Shown: positions 6,496 to 15,350, numbered from the stretch's first letter. The stretch: DNA of 21,344 nucleotides from Merdivivens faecigallinarum (GCA_017695055.1 JADILY010000127.1:1-21344); one strand, 5' to 3'. A program made the numbers and translations. Notes: a model not told the origin generated them from the letters alone.

Positions 6496-7068
6496 CTATC
6501 TGAACCAGAAGCCGACCCCGGCTGAAAGCATCACTTTGTCATTGTAAAGGTCCGTACGATAAGGATGCCTGTACGAAATACCCAAGGCGAAATACGGGTT
6601 CACGCGGGCAGTCCTGTCATACAGAAAGCCATAGTGCAGGGCAAGGTCGCAATACAGATTGTACTCCTTGTTCGAGTAAGCCAGTACGGAACTTCCAATG
6701 CCTATGTTAAGATCCATGCGGTCCCGATCTTCGGATATTATCCTGAATGCACCGGAAAGCCCCAAATCGATTACCGAAGAAAATGTCTCCTGCCTGTCCT
6801 GAAAAGCGAAAGGGGCGACACCGACACATTCGAAACCGAGGCTCCACCTTTCCGCCAAACAATATTTCATGCCTATCGTATATTCAGCGACATAATATCT
6901 TGACGAGGTTGAAAAATTGCCATTCAGATTGGCTTCCATGACACCTTCCCATTTCCTTGACTGCCATTCCCGGGAAACGGGTTCCGCCGTCCCATCCTGG
7001 GCATTGGCGGGAAAGATTGACAGCGACAGGGAAAACAGCGACAGGACAACGGATACAATCCTTTTCAT
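6496..7068 (-). CDS. Small outer-membrane beta-barrel-like protein, function unknown
   Basis: 190 residues with a Sec signal peptide (MKRIVSVVLSLFSLSLS..., cleavage probably after ANA at residue 23). The mature part alternates short amphipathic strands with turns (YYVAEYTIGMKYCLAERWSL, VIDLGLSGAFRI, LNIGIGSSVLAY) and ends with VMLSAGVGFWFR. The terminal aromatic residue and strand pattern are typical of 8-stranded outer membrane barrels. I recognise no specific family. It lies between the LuxR-type gene (194 bp upstream) and the TPR-AraC gene (105 bp downstream) on the same strand. Its promoter region has a 12-bp inverted repeat (7085-7160). A role as an envelope protein controlled by one of the flanking regulators is possible but unproven. 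Confidence 0.75.
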   Translation of the reverse strand: MKRIVSVVLSLFSLSLSIFPANAQDGTAEPVSREWQSRKWEGVMEANLNGNFSTSSRYYVAEYTIGMKYCLAERWSLGFECVGVAPFAFQDRQETFSSVIDLGLSGAFRIISEDRDRMDLNIGIGSSVLAYSNKEYNLYCDLALHYGFLYDRTARVNPYFALGISYRHPYRTDLYNDKVMLSAGVGFWFR

Positions 7069-7084
7069 GACCGAATGTTTTTAA

Positions 7085-7160
7085 ATGTTAAACTTTAGGT
7101 TGATTAGATGATGCCAATTTAGCAAAATCCGCATTTAATTCAAAATAAAAAGTTTAACAT
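7085..7160. promoter_or_regulatory. 12-bp inverted repeat flanking the promoter region of the barrel gene
   Basis: ATGTTAAACTTT (7085-7096) and AAAGTTTAACAT (7149-7160) are perfect inverted copies 52 bp apart. A -7-like TTATTTTG (minus strand, 7141-7148, one mismatch to TAnnTTTG) abuts the right arm. The arrangement suggests paired operator half-sites, or a long 5' UTR hairpin. Confidence 0.4.
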
Positions 7161-7262
7161 CTCTGAAAAACGTATCTTGAAAATCAGCTGCTTAGAAAAT
7201 TATTCCGCCCGCGGATTTAATCCCCGCTATTATTTTTAACAGGGACTATTTTTTAGCAATGA

Positions 7263-7889
7263 TTATTTTCTATGGGAAGACTCTTCAAGAGAATTACGGA
7301 TATAGGTACCAAGGGTTATCCTGTCCGTGACGCCGAGCTTTTTCCTGATGCGGCTGTCGATATTGTAATGGCCTCCACGCTCCAAAAATGCGCCTATGTC
7401 CTTGCCGCGCAATCCTAAGGCATACAGGCAGCAATAACCCGCCTCCCATTCCGTAAGGCCCTTGCTTTTAAGAAGCCCTATGAAATCCGGATGGAGCTTC
7501 AGATACTGATGATACGTATCGTGCAAGAACTTCTCCTTGTCCGACACGTATGAAAACAGCTCATTCTTCACATCGTCCGACAATACATCCTCTTTGCCGG
7601 ATACAGCGGAAAGGAGGATTTTGTCTAAAAGCTTCAAACGTTCCGTCAGGACCGAGACAGTCTCCTCCTCTTTAACGTCCTGGCGGACATACGGCTTTCC
7701 GAGCACCTTATATATAAAAGCATTGTCGGCTTCTATACGCGAAGAAATCCACTTGGACAGCTTACTGTCCCTGTTTTTACGCCGGAGCATGGAATATCGC
7801 ACGATGAAGACACCTGCCACTACGGCCAGGACGGCTATCACGGCTGCCAGACACAATATTATACGGATATATTGCGGCTCCTCCATCAC
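7263..7889 (-). CDS. Membrane-anchored LuxR-type HTH protein without sensor domain
   Basis: 208 residues from GTG at 7889; ATG at 7886 is an equally good start. One transmembrane helix (about 9-31, IILCLAAVIAVLAVVAGVFI) is followed by a basic stop-transfer RRKNR, a helical linker (about 45-125) and a C-terminal LuxR-like HTH. The HTH reads GLTEWEAGYCCLYALGLRGK, then RIRKKLGVTDRITLGTYIRN. Bacteroidetes relatives usually carry periplasmic TPRs before the membrane helix; here there are almost no periplasmic residues. It begins 3 nt after the stop of the RND fusion gene, so it is the last gene of the efflux operon. A role as local regulator of pump expression is inference from context. How it would receive a signal is unclear, perhaps through a membrane partner. 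Confidence 0.8.
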   Translation of the reverse strand: MMEEPQYIRIILCLAAVIAVLAVVAGVFIVRYSMLRRKNRDSKLSKWISSRIEADNAFIYKVLGKPYVRQDVKEEETVSVLTERLKLLDKILLSAVSGKEDVLSDDVKNELFSYVSDKEKFLHDTYHQYLKLHPDFIGLLKSKGLTEWEAGYCCLYALGLRGKDIGAFLERGGHYNIDSRIRKKLGVTDRITLGTYIRNSLEESSHRK

Positions 7890-7892
7890 GTG

Positions 7893-10800
7893 TCACTTGC
7901 CTTGTCCGTCCTGCACATCCTGCCTGTCCTGTTTTTTCTGCTCTTCGAATTTCACAGGTTCGTAATTCCAGCCGCCTCCGAGAGCCTTGTAAAGCTCTAC
8001 AAACGCGAGATATTCGTTCAGGATGGCGTTGCTGTAATTGACCTCGGCATCGAAATACTGCCTCTGCGCGTCCAGAAGGTCGAGATACATGATATCCCCG
8101 TTTATATAACGTAATCTCGCCAGTTCGAGATACTTGTCGGTAGCTTCGAAGAAACTGCGCTGCAAACCGGCGCTGCGATGGGCATTGTCATAATTGATTA
8201 TCGCATCGTTCACTTCCTTGAACGCCGTAAGGACACATTTTTCATACTCCAACCTGGCTTGGTCGAAGGCCGCTATCTCGGCTTCATATTTGGCTTTTTT
8301 CTTTCCGAAAGAAAAAATAGGCGAGGTCAGGTTGCCGAGAATATAAAGGTAAGGGGAACTGAAAAGCCCCTCGAATGAATTGTTCTCCAACGGGCCGGAA
8401 AGACTGAACACCAGGCGCGGGAAACGGTCCGCCCAGGCTATGCCCACAGCGGCCTCTGCCGCATCCATATTGCGTTCCGCCATGCGGATGTCGGGACGAC
8501 GGAGCAGAAGTTCGGACGGCAAGCCTACCGGGGTTTCCTTTGGAAGGATGATATTGTCGAAGGAATCGCGCCTTTCCACCTTGCCCGGGAACTCTCCTGC
8601 AAGCAGGGCTATCTGGCTTTCCTTCTGTGCTATGCGTGTTTCCAAATCAGGTATGAGGGTGGCCGCACTTGCCAGTTCCACCTTCGCCTGCTGGTATGGA
8701 ATCTCCGAAGTAAGTCCGGCCTCGAAACGCAACTGGGCCTGATGTATCGCCTCACGCCGCGTATCAAGGGTATGGGTGACGATTTCCAGTTCCTTGTCGA
8801 GAGCCACGAGTTCGAAATAAGCCTTGGCCACCTCCGAAACGAGGGTCATTTCCATCGCCCTCCGAGCCTCGACGGCGGAAAGATACTCGGAAATACCTTG
8901 TTTGCGGCCCCAGCGAAGGCTGCCCCACAAGTCTATCTCCCATTCCAGTTCCAGCTTCAGACCTATTTCGGAATCGACATTCCTCGATTCCCCGGCATAA
9001 TTCATCTCTTCACGGTCGGCGTAGGCCGTCGCCCCGAGGGAAGGCCACAGGCCCGCATTGTCTATGCGGTACATATTGCGCATCTCCTCGACACGGGCGG
9101 CTGCCGACAAGATGTCCTTGTTGTTTTCAAGGACCTTCCCGATAAGGTTTACCAAGGTCGAGTCCGTATAAACGTTCCACCATTCCATGTCCGCAAGTGT
9201 CAGGGAATCCGTATGGCCCGGAACTATTTCCTCCGGCATGTCCAGCTGTGGCTCCACGCAACGCTTCATGGACGAGCATGACGAAAGGCCTATGCTGGCG
9301 ACGAGAAATACGGCGACAGTCGCGACTCCCCGCGAAATATTTTTCTTCATAGCCCCTTTCTTGGATGAAAGCCTGTCCTTTATCTTATATATCATCACAA
9401 AGAAGAACGGCACGAATATGATACCTATCAGGATGGCCACTATCATGCCGCAGAACAATCCGAGCGAAATGTTCCTGCTGCTTTCCGAACTCGGGCCGTT
9501 GGCAAACACCAAAGGAAGCATGCCGAGTATGAAGGCAAGCGAGGTCATGACTATAGGCCTGAACCTCATGTGCGCCGCACGGAGGGCCGAATCCACTATC
9601 TCATGGCCGGATTCCACCTCCTTTTTGGCAAATTCCACAATCAATATGGCATTCTTCGCGACAAGGCCTATCAGCACGACAAGGCCTATCTGGAAATAGA
9701 TATTGCTGTCATAACCGAAGATGAACACACCGAGAAAGGCTCCGAGGGCGGCCACAGGCATTGAAAGCAGCACCGCCAACGGCACAGACCAGCTTTCGTA
9801 CTGTGCGGCAAGGAACAGGAAGACAAAGAGCATGGCAAGACCGAGAATCAGCCCTGTCTGTCCACCTTCCTTCTTCTCCTGATACGAAAGTCCGCTCCAT
9901 TCAACCCCTATATTCGAAGGCAGGTGCTTGTCGGCAATATCCTCAAGCACGGCCATCGCGACACCGGAACTGTATCCCGGTGCGGCCGAACCCGACACCG
10001 TCGCCGAATTGAACATGTTGAAACGCTTGATAGTTCCCGGGCCCGTTGTATACGAAGTCGTACCGAGGGTGGTTACAGGAAGCATCACGCCCCCGTTCCC
10101 TCTGACGAAGAACAGGTTCAGGTTGTCCCTGTATGCCCTGTAAGGCGCATCCGCCTGGATGTACACCCTGTACACGCGGTTGAACATGTTGAAGTCATTG
10201 TCATATACCGACCCAGTGAAAGCCTTCATAGTGGAGAAAATATCCGACATGGAAACTCCAAGAAGCTGAGCCTTGTCCCTGTCCACGTCCAGATACAGTT
10301 GCGGAATATCCGCCTGCATGTTGGAAGACACGCCGGCAAGCTCCTTTCGCTGAGAGGCATAGAACAGCATCGTATCCACAGCTCCCTGCAAATCTTCGTA
10401 AGAAGCGTCCCCGCGGGCCTCCAGAACCATCTCGAAACCTCCCGAAGAACCCATTCCGGGAACCACCGGAGGCGTATTGAGGAAGACCCTGCTTTCAGGA
10501 TATTTTTCAAATTCGCTCCGCACCTGTTCCATCACATCCCGGATATTACGCTGCTCCCTCTCTTTCCATGGCTTCATTATCACGGTCAGCTGGCTTGCGG
10601 ACTGGTTGGTCCCCGTACGAGGGCTCGAACCCGTCACATTGAGCACATATTCTATATTCGGATTGGACATGAGATAGTCCATGGCCCTTTCAGTAACTTT
10701 CCTCGTGCGCTCGATCGAAGCCCCTTCGGGGAGCCTCAACTCCACTGTAAAATATCCCTGGTCCTCTTCAGGAATGAAGCTGGAAGGGATGAACTCCATG

Positions 10801-12455
10801 AAAAGCACGATTGCGACGATTATTCCGCCCAAGGAAATCAGCATGGCTTTGGAATGGGATATCGCCCATCTTATCCCCCGCCCGTAAGCACGGTTCCCCT
10901 TGGCCAGCAGGACGTTTATATAACGGAAAAATTTGTTTTTCTTCCCTTTGGCCGGCCTCAGGACTATGGCGCAAAGCGCCGGGCTCAGAGTCAGGGCGAC
11001 GATTGTCGAAATGATGACCGAAACCGCAATCGTTATGGTAAACTGCCTGTAAAGCTGTCCGGTGATGCCCGAAAGGAAGCTCACGGGAACGAAAACGGCA
11101 CAGAGCACCATCGATGTGGCTATCAAGGCGCCGCTCAATCCGCCCATGGCCTTCTTCGTAGCCTCATACGGGGACAGCCCTTCCTTCTCCATAATCCTCT
11201 CGACATTCTCGACAACGACTATGGCATCATCCACCACTATTCCTATGGCCAAGATAAGGCCGAGAAGGGTCATCAGGTTCAGGGTGAACCCGAATACAAG
11301 CATCACCCCGAATGTTCCGACAAGCGAGATTGGCACGGCCACAATCGGTATCAGAGTCGCCCTCCAGCTTTGCAGAGAGAGGAAAACGACAACGATTACG
11401 AGAAGCAGGGCCTCGAAAAGAGTCCTGTAGACATGGTGTATGGACTGCGATATGTACTGTGTCATGTCGAACGGAATATTGTACGACATGCCGTCAGGGA
11501 AACTCTGGCTTATGGCCTCCATCTCCGCCTTCACGTTTTCAGCGACCTCGATGGCATTCGCCCCCGGGAGCATATACACATCGAGCACGGCGGCATTGCC
11601 TCCGTTAATACCGCTCTCGGTATTGTATGACTGTGCTTCGAGAGAAACACGCGCCACATCCTTCATCCTGATTATCGCCCCGTCCGGACTTGCACGGAGG
11701 ACAATGTTTTCAAAGTCCGTCACCGTGGACAGCCTCCCCTGGGTGGTTATCGGAACGGTTATCTCAACACCGCTCTCCGACGGGGCGCGGCCCAACTGTC
11801 CTGCGGCAGCCTCCCTGTTCTGGTCTCGGAGGGCTTTCTGGATATCCTGTACGGTAAGCCCGAGGCTCGCCAGCCTGTCGGGCATCACCCATATCTGCAT
11901 TGCATAATAACGGCTTCCTATGTTGGAAACACGGCCTACCCCGGGAACACGCCTGAGCATGTCGAGCACATTGAGCGTCGCATAGTTGCTAAGGTATATT
12001 TCATCGAATTTGGGGTCATTCGAAAGAAGGGTCACCGTCAGAAGTTTGCTCGAAGACTGCTTCTCGACGGAAATACCGTCCTGGACGACCTCCGCCGGCA
12101 AACGCGACTCGGCGAGTTTAACCCTGTTCTGAATCTCGACGGCGGCCAGATCCGGGTCGGAAGATATGTCGAAAGTGACATTCAGCGTAAAACTTCCCGT
12201 ATTGGTACTCGAGGATTCCATGTAAAGCATTCCCGGAGTACCGTTCAATTCCTGTTCTATAGGGGTTGCCACGGCCTGAGACACCGTAAGGGCGCTCGCC
12301 CCGGGATAGGAAGCCGTAACCCTCACCACCGGAGGGATAATCTGCGGATACTGGTCGACAGGAAGCATGATCAACCCGATACATCCGACTATTACGATTA
12401 TTATCGATATTACGGCGGAGAATATCGGCCTGTCTATAAAGAAATCAGCTTTCAT
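7893..12455 (-). CDS. RND efflux pump fused to TolC/OprM-like outer membrane factor
   Basis: 1520 residues, about 1.5 times an ordinary RND transporter. Residues 1-1035 are a complete HAE1-type AcrB-like pump: N-terminal MKADFFIDRPIFSAVISIII, proton-relay aspartates D409/D410 in GIVVDDAIVVVENV, and K934 in GLVAKNAILIVEFAKK. Residues 1036-1520 are a complete NodT-type outer membrane factor. They start at an internal Met with their own lipoprotein signal (MKKNISRGVATVAVFLVASI, then GLSSC, Cys1060), followed by WWNVYTDSTL, WEIDLWGSL, LLRRPDIRMAERN and LRYINGDIMYLDLLDAQRQY. The pump exports small toxic compounds from the periplasm using the proton gradient; the channel spans the outer membrane. 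The gene starts 6 nt after the MFP stop. The second half may also be translated separately from the ATG at 9350, or be freed by signal peptidase II. Confidence 0.92.
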   Translation of the reverse strand: MKADFFIDRPIFSAVISIIIVIVGCIGLIMLPVDQYPQIIPPVVRVTASYPGASALTVSQAVATPIEQELNGTPGMLYMESSSTNTGSFTLNVTFDISSDPDLAAVEIQNRVKLAESRLPAEVVQDGISVEKQSSSKLLTVTLLSNDPKFDEIYLSNYATLNVLDMLRRVPGVGRVSNIGSRYYAMQIWVMPDRLASLGLTVQDIQKALRDQNREAAAGQLGRAPSESGVEITVPITTQGRLSTVTDFENIVLRASPDGAIIRMKDVARVSLEAQSYNTESGINGGNAAVLDVYMLPGANAIEVAENVKAEMEAISQSFPDGMSYNIPFDMTQYISQSIHHVYRTLFEALLLVIVVVFLSLQSWRATLIPIVAVPISLVGTFGVMLVFGFTLNLMTLLGLILAIGIVVDDAIVVVENVERIMEKEGLSPYEATKKAMGGLSGALIATSMVLCAVFVPVSFLSGITGQLYRQFTITIAVSVIISTIVALTLSPALCAIVLRPAKGKKNKFFRYINVLLAKGNRAYGRGIRWAISHSKAMLISLGGIIVAIVLFMEFIPSSFIPEEDQGYFTVELRLPEGASIERTRKVTERAMDYLMSNPNIEYVLNVTGSSPRTGTNQSASQLTVIMKPWKEREQRNIRDVMEQVRSEFEKYPESRVFLNTPPVVPGMGSSGGFEMVLEARGDASYEDLQGAVDTMLFYASQRKELAGVSSNMQADIPQLYLDVDRDKAQLLGVSMSDIFSTMKAFTGSVYDNDFNMFNRVYRVYIQADAPYRAYRDNLNLFFVRGNGGVMLPVTTLGTTSYTTGPGTIKRFNMFNSATVSGSAAPGYSSGVAMAVLEDIADKHLPSNIGVEWSGLSYQEKKEGGQTGLILGLAMLFVFLFLAAQYESWSVPLAVLLSMPVAALGAFLGVFIFGYDSNIYFQIGLVVLIGLVAKNAILIVEFAKKEVESGHEIVDSALRAAHMRFRPIVMTSLAFILGMLPLVFANGPSSESSRNISLGLFCGMIVAILIGIIFVPFFFVMIYKIKDRLSSKKGAMKKNISRGVATVAVFLVASIGLSSCSSMKRCVEPQLDMPEEIVPGHTDSLTLADMEWWNVYTDSTLVNLIGKVLENNKDILSAAARVEEMRNMYRIDNAGLWPSLGATAYADREEMNYAGESRNVDSEIGLKLELEWEIDLWGSLRWGRKQGISEYLSAVEARRAMEMTLVSEVAKAYFELVALDKELEIVTHTLDTRREAIHQAQLRFEAGLTSEIPYQQAKVELASAATLIPDLETRIAQKESQIALLAGEFPGKVERRDSFDNIILPKETPVGLPSELLLRRPDIRMAERNMDAAEAAVGIAWADRFPRLVFSLSGPLENNSFEGLFSSPYLYILGNLTSPIFSFGKKKAKYEAEIAAFDQARLEYEKCVLTAFKEVNDAIINYDNAHRSAGLQRSFFEATDKYLELARLRYINGDIMYLDLLDAQRQYFDAEVNYSNAILNEYLAFVELYKALGGGWNYEPVKFEEQKKQDRQDVQDGQGK

Positions 12456-12461
12456 ACCTCA

Positions 12462-13673
12462 TCAGTCTTCTATGGGTTCTACCACCGTTACCTTCTGACC
12501 GTGGGTCAGTTTATGGAAGCCTTCCGTAACTATCCTCTCGTTAGGCACGAGACCGCGTTCCACGACAGTCCTGTTCCCTACTTCCGGGCCGAGTTCGATA
12601 AAACGCTTTTCGACTTCGCTGTCAGGCTGTACGACAAAGATATAGGCTCCACCCTTCTCTATCACTATGGCCTTGTTCGGGACCGTCACCGCATCCTTAC
12701 GGACATCGAGGAGGAGTTTCACCCTTGTCGTCTGTCCCGGAAGCAGTATCCTGTCCGGATTCGGCATTTCCGCCCTTACGGAAAACGTACCGGTATTGGG
12801 ATCTACCTGAGGGTCGGCAAAATCTACGATACCCTCCAGCGGATATACGGTATTGTCAGGAAGGGTTATGGTTATGTACGGGTCCCATGTTCTGGTGCTG
12901 TCCTTCTGTCCAAGGTTCACATTCCTCGCCTTTGAACGGAGATAATCCAGTCCCGTCATACTGAAATCGACCCTCACCGTGTCGCTTTTCACAATCGTGG
13001 CGAGCAACGACTTTCCTCCCGGGCCCACAAGGGTACCTATATCCACGTTCCTCTCTGAAATGAACCCCGATATCGGAGACTGCACGGCGGTGTATTCCAA
13101 CGCCAGACGGGCCTGCGCAAGGTCGGCCTCGCTCATCTCCACATCGGCCGTGGCACTTTCGTAAGAAGCGATGGCATTTTCAAGGTCAAGCTGGCTGGCG
13201 GCATTCTGCTCGTAAAGCGGCCTGATGCGGTTCAAATCCCTTTCCGCTTTCAGGGCCAGCGCCTTGTCCTTGTTCAGCTGGGCTTTCGCCTTATCCACCC
13301 TCGCACGGTAAAGCCTCGGGTCTATGATGAAAAGGGTCTGTCCTTTTTCGATGTACGTACCTTCTTCGAAAAGCATCTGTTCGAGATAGCCTTCGACCCT
13401 GGCACGCACCTCGACGAATTGTTGTGCCCTGATACGCCCGACATACTCTCCGTAAATCTCGACATCCCTTGTACCGACGGTTTCCGTAACGACGGTAGGA
13501 TATACCGGAGGGGCAGGCTTCGGCCTCGTCAGCAGACAAATGGCCGTAATGATTCCGGCGGTTACTATCAGTATGGCAATCCATGCAACGAGGCTCACCT
13601 TTTTCAAACACGAGGCGATTTTCTTAATAAAACTGTTTATCGCTTCGAAAAAACCCGCTATCGTAAATCTCAT
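12462..13673 (-). CDS. RND efflux membrane fusion protein (periplasmic adaptor, AcrA-like)
   Basis: 403 residues. It is the HlyD/AcrA-type adaptor linking the inner membrane pump to the outer membrane channel. A short amphipathic N-terminus and one transmembrane anchor (about 28-49, VAWIAILIVTAGIITAICLL) replace the lipobox usual in AcrA. The lipoyl/biotinyl-like halves are visible at VEGYLEQMLFEEGTYIEKGQ and YTAVQSPISGFISERNVDIG, flanking an alpha-hairpin rich in Lys/Ala/Glu (about 128-195). Beta-barrel and membrane-proximal domains follow (VRVDFSMTGLDYL, LLPGQTTRVKLLLDV, VVERGLVPNERIVTEGFHKL). It is the first gene of the operon, 51 nt downstream of a -7 box and 6 nt before the fused pump gene. 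Substrate cannot be read from sequence. Confidence 0.93.
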   Translation of the reverse strand: MRFTIAGFFEAINSFIKKIASCLKKVSLVAWIAILIVTAGIITAICLLTRPKPAPPVYPTVVTETVGTRDVEIYGEYVGRIRAQQFVEVRARVEGYLEQMLFEEGTYIEKGQTLFIIDPRLYRARVDKAKAQLNKDKALALKAERDLNRIRPLYEQNAASQLDLENAIASYESATADVEMSEADLAQARLALEYTAVQSPISGFISERNVDIGTLVGPGGKSLLATIVKSDTVRVDFSMTGLDYLRSKARNVNLGQKDSTRTWDPYITITLPDNTVYPLEGIVDFADPQVDPNTGTFSVRAEMPNPDRILLPGQTTRVKLLLDVRKDAVTVPNKAIVIEKGGAYIFVVQPDSEVEKRFIELGPEVGNRTVVERGLVPNERIVTEGFHKLTHGQKVTVVEPIED

Positions 13674-13723
13674 TTCAGTCTGTTTTCAATAATGTTCCAA
13701 TCTAATACGATAATTACAATTTT

Positions 13724-13731
13724 CAAAAATA
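13724..13731 (-). promoter_or_regulatory. Bacteroidetes -7 box of the efflux operon
   Basis: TATTTTTG on the minus strand, an exact TAnnTTTG match, 50 nt before the ATG of the adaptor gene at 13673. It follows directly after the terminator hairpin of the upstream gene. No convincing -33 element at standard spacing. Confidence 0.5.
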
Positions 13732-13751
13732 GCGTTTTTTTGTTTACAAAA

Positions 13752-13785
13752 ATCGTGCGGAGGCAGAAAACTGTCTCCGCACGAT
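13752..13785 (-). terminator. Strong rho-independent terminator of the GH109-type gene
   Basis: A 15-bp stem with one non-Watson-Crick position (ATCGTGCGGAGGCAG with CTGTCTCCGCACGAT) and a 4-nt AAAA loop. On the minus strand it is followed by TTTTTG. It starts 26 nt after the stop at 13812 and insulates the efflux operon from the upstream gene. Confidence 0.85.
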
Positions 13786-13811
13786 AAATTTTAACAGTAT
13801 TTTACCGGAAA

Positions 13812-15200
13812 TTATTCCGCGAAAGCATGGCGGTAGCCCTGAATCTTCTGCCATCCGCCCCTTGTAAAGTCCGGAACGGCGACCGGAGCGGAATTGTTCT
13901 CTATCGAGATTCTCGAAAGCTCACCGAGGCAGCACCATTCCGCAAGGTCGTAGACATCCATGTCCAAAGGAAGGCCGTTGTTCAGGCAATATATCAGACG
14001 GTAGTCCATTATGAAGTCCATTCCGCCGTGGCCTCCTACCTTTTTGGCCATTTCTTCAAGTTCCTTGACGATAGGATGTTTGTATTTTTCCATGAGAGCG
14101 GCCTTCACCTCGGGCGAAACAGCCCCGTGCATATTGAGGTTTTCATGGTCAGGAATCTCGTCCGACATGATTTGCTCCGGACGGAAACAGTATTCCTCTA
14201 TAGGGTATTTGCTTGCGTAACCGTCCGTACCGGTGAGCTGGTACATCCTGCTGTAAGGGCGCGGAGACATCACATCGTGCTGGATATGAATCGTTTTACC
14301 TTTGGCAGTACGGATAAGGGTATGGGTATGGTCTCCGTTCTGGAAGTTTTCAGGACGTTCCCCGGTAGTACGCTCCACGTATGCCGGACCGTTCACCGCC
14401 TTGGTATCCATCGAAACGAGGGTCACCATCCTGTCGCCCCTGTGGATGTCGAGCAACTGGCAGGCAGGGCCCATGCCATGTGTCGCGTAAACGTCGCCGC
14501 GGAACTCTTCATTGAAGGACATCCTCCAGTTGTTCCAATAATACGGCCAGAACTCTTCGAGGTTGTGGATATAAGCACCCTCTACAGCGAGGATTTCCCC
14601 GAACAGACCGTGCTGCGCCATATTCAGAGTCGTCATCTCGAAGAAGTCGTAAACACAGTTTTCAAGCTGCATGCAATGTTTGCGTGTTCTTTCGGAAGTA
14701 TTGATAAGTGTCCATATTTCATCGAGATTCATTGCGGCAGGAACTTCTATGGCGACATGCTTTCCGTGCTCCATCGCATATACGGCCATTTCGGTATGAT
14801 GCTTCCAGTCCGTACAGATGTACACCAGGTCTATGTCCTCGCGGTCGCAAAGCTGTTTCCAGGCATCTTCGGTTCCAGAATAGGCAGGGACATCCGTAAG
14901 ACCAGCATCACGCATAACCTTTTGTGCCCTTTCCACCATTTCCGGCCTGATATCGCACAGGGCGGCTATCCTGGCGCCCGGCACGTAAACATACCTCTCT
15001 ATTGCACCTATTCCCCTCATTCCGAGACCGATGAAACCGACTCTCACAGTATCGATAGGCTCGGTGGCGAGACCTATGACATCTTCCTGGCCGGCAGGCC
15101 TTTCAGGGACGACAGTATAAATGGTCCTGTCGATTTCTCCGCCGCAGGCCGAAATCAGAAGGGCTGCAACGGCGGCAACAAAAAACATGGATTTTTTCAT
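13812..15200 (-). CDS. GH109-type Gfo/Idh/MocA lipoprotein, probable alpha-N-acetylgalactosaminidase
   Basis: 462 residues from the ATG at 15200. This start is chosen because it gives a lipoprotein signal (MKKSMFFVAAVAALLISACG, lipobox ISAC) and lies just after a promoter; the open frame continues upstream only as a shadow of the divergent gene. The NAD-binding turn GFIGLGMRGIG is at about 55-65. The usual EKP of this superfamily is replaced by EVPAA, as I recall for GH109. YATHGMGPACQLLDIHRGDR (His241) is a strong GH109-like signature. Known family chemistry: GH109 uses bound NAD+ to cleave terminal alpha-GalNAc by an oxidation-elimination mechanism. The lipidated form would act at the periplasmic or cell surface on mucin or blood-group-type glycans. 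The divergent sugar-kinase-like gene supports amino-sugar use. An oxidoreductase with another substrate is the alternative. Confidence 0.85.
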   Translation of the reverse strand: MKKSMFFVAAVAALLISACGGEIDRTIYTVVPERPAGQEDVIGLATEPIDTVRVGFIGLGMRGIGAIERYVYVPGARIAALCDIRPEMVERAQKVMRDAGLTDVPAYSGTEDAWKQLCDREDIDLVYICTDWKHHTEMAVYAMEHGKHVAIEVPAAMNLDEIWTLINTSERTRKHCMQLENCVYDFFEMTTLNMAQHGLFGEILAVEGAYIHNLEEFWPYYWNNWRMSFNEEFRGDVYATHGMGPACQLLDIHRGDRMVTLVSMDTKAVNGPAYVERTTGERPENFQNGDHTHTLIRTAKGKTIHIQHDVMSPRPYSRMYQLTGTDGYASKYPIEEYCFRPEQIMSDEIPDHENLNMHGAVSPEVKAALMEKYKHPIVKELEEMAKKVGGHGGMDFIMDYRLIYCLNNGLPLDMDVYDLAEWCCLGELSRISIENNSAPVAVPDFTRGGWQKIQGYRHAFAE

Positions 15201-15226
15201 GATTCGATACATTAAAATTATGGCGG

Positions 15227-15234
15227 CAAAATTA
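15227..15234 (-). promoter_or_regulatory. Promoter of the GH109-type gene
   Basis: TAATTTTG on the minus strand is an exact -7 match 26 nt before the ATG. TTCG lies 19 nt further upstream, one base from the -33 consensus TTTG at the expected spacing. Confidence 0.6.
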
Positions 15235-15319
15235 CATATAAAATCCCGAATTACGAACCGGACAGGGAAAAACAGGGCAGTCAAGTGATGATTTATTATG
15301 GAAAAACGAAACCCTTGGC

Positions 15320-15327
15320 TATCTTTG
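15320..15327 (+). promoter_or_regulatory. Bacteroidetes -7 box of the kinase-like gene
   Basis: TATCTTTG matches TAnnTTTG, 23 nt before the ATG at 15351. With the box at 15227-15234 it makes a divergent promoter region about 90 bp apart. Confidence 0.6.
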
Positions 15328-15350
15328 CAGGATAAACAGTTCCGACAGAC

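Noticed and set aside
9924..11630. 568-codon open frame on the + strand opposite the RND pump
   Set aside because: It lies fully antisense to a conserved transporter. Its translation is rich in His, Arg and Pro without domain features, as expected for a shadow frame in GC-rich DNA.
13827..15215. 462-codon + strand frame opposite the GH109-type gene
   Set aside because: It is antisense to a gene with clear family motifs and its own product shows none; a shadow frame.
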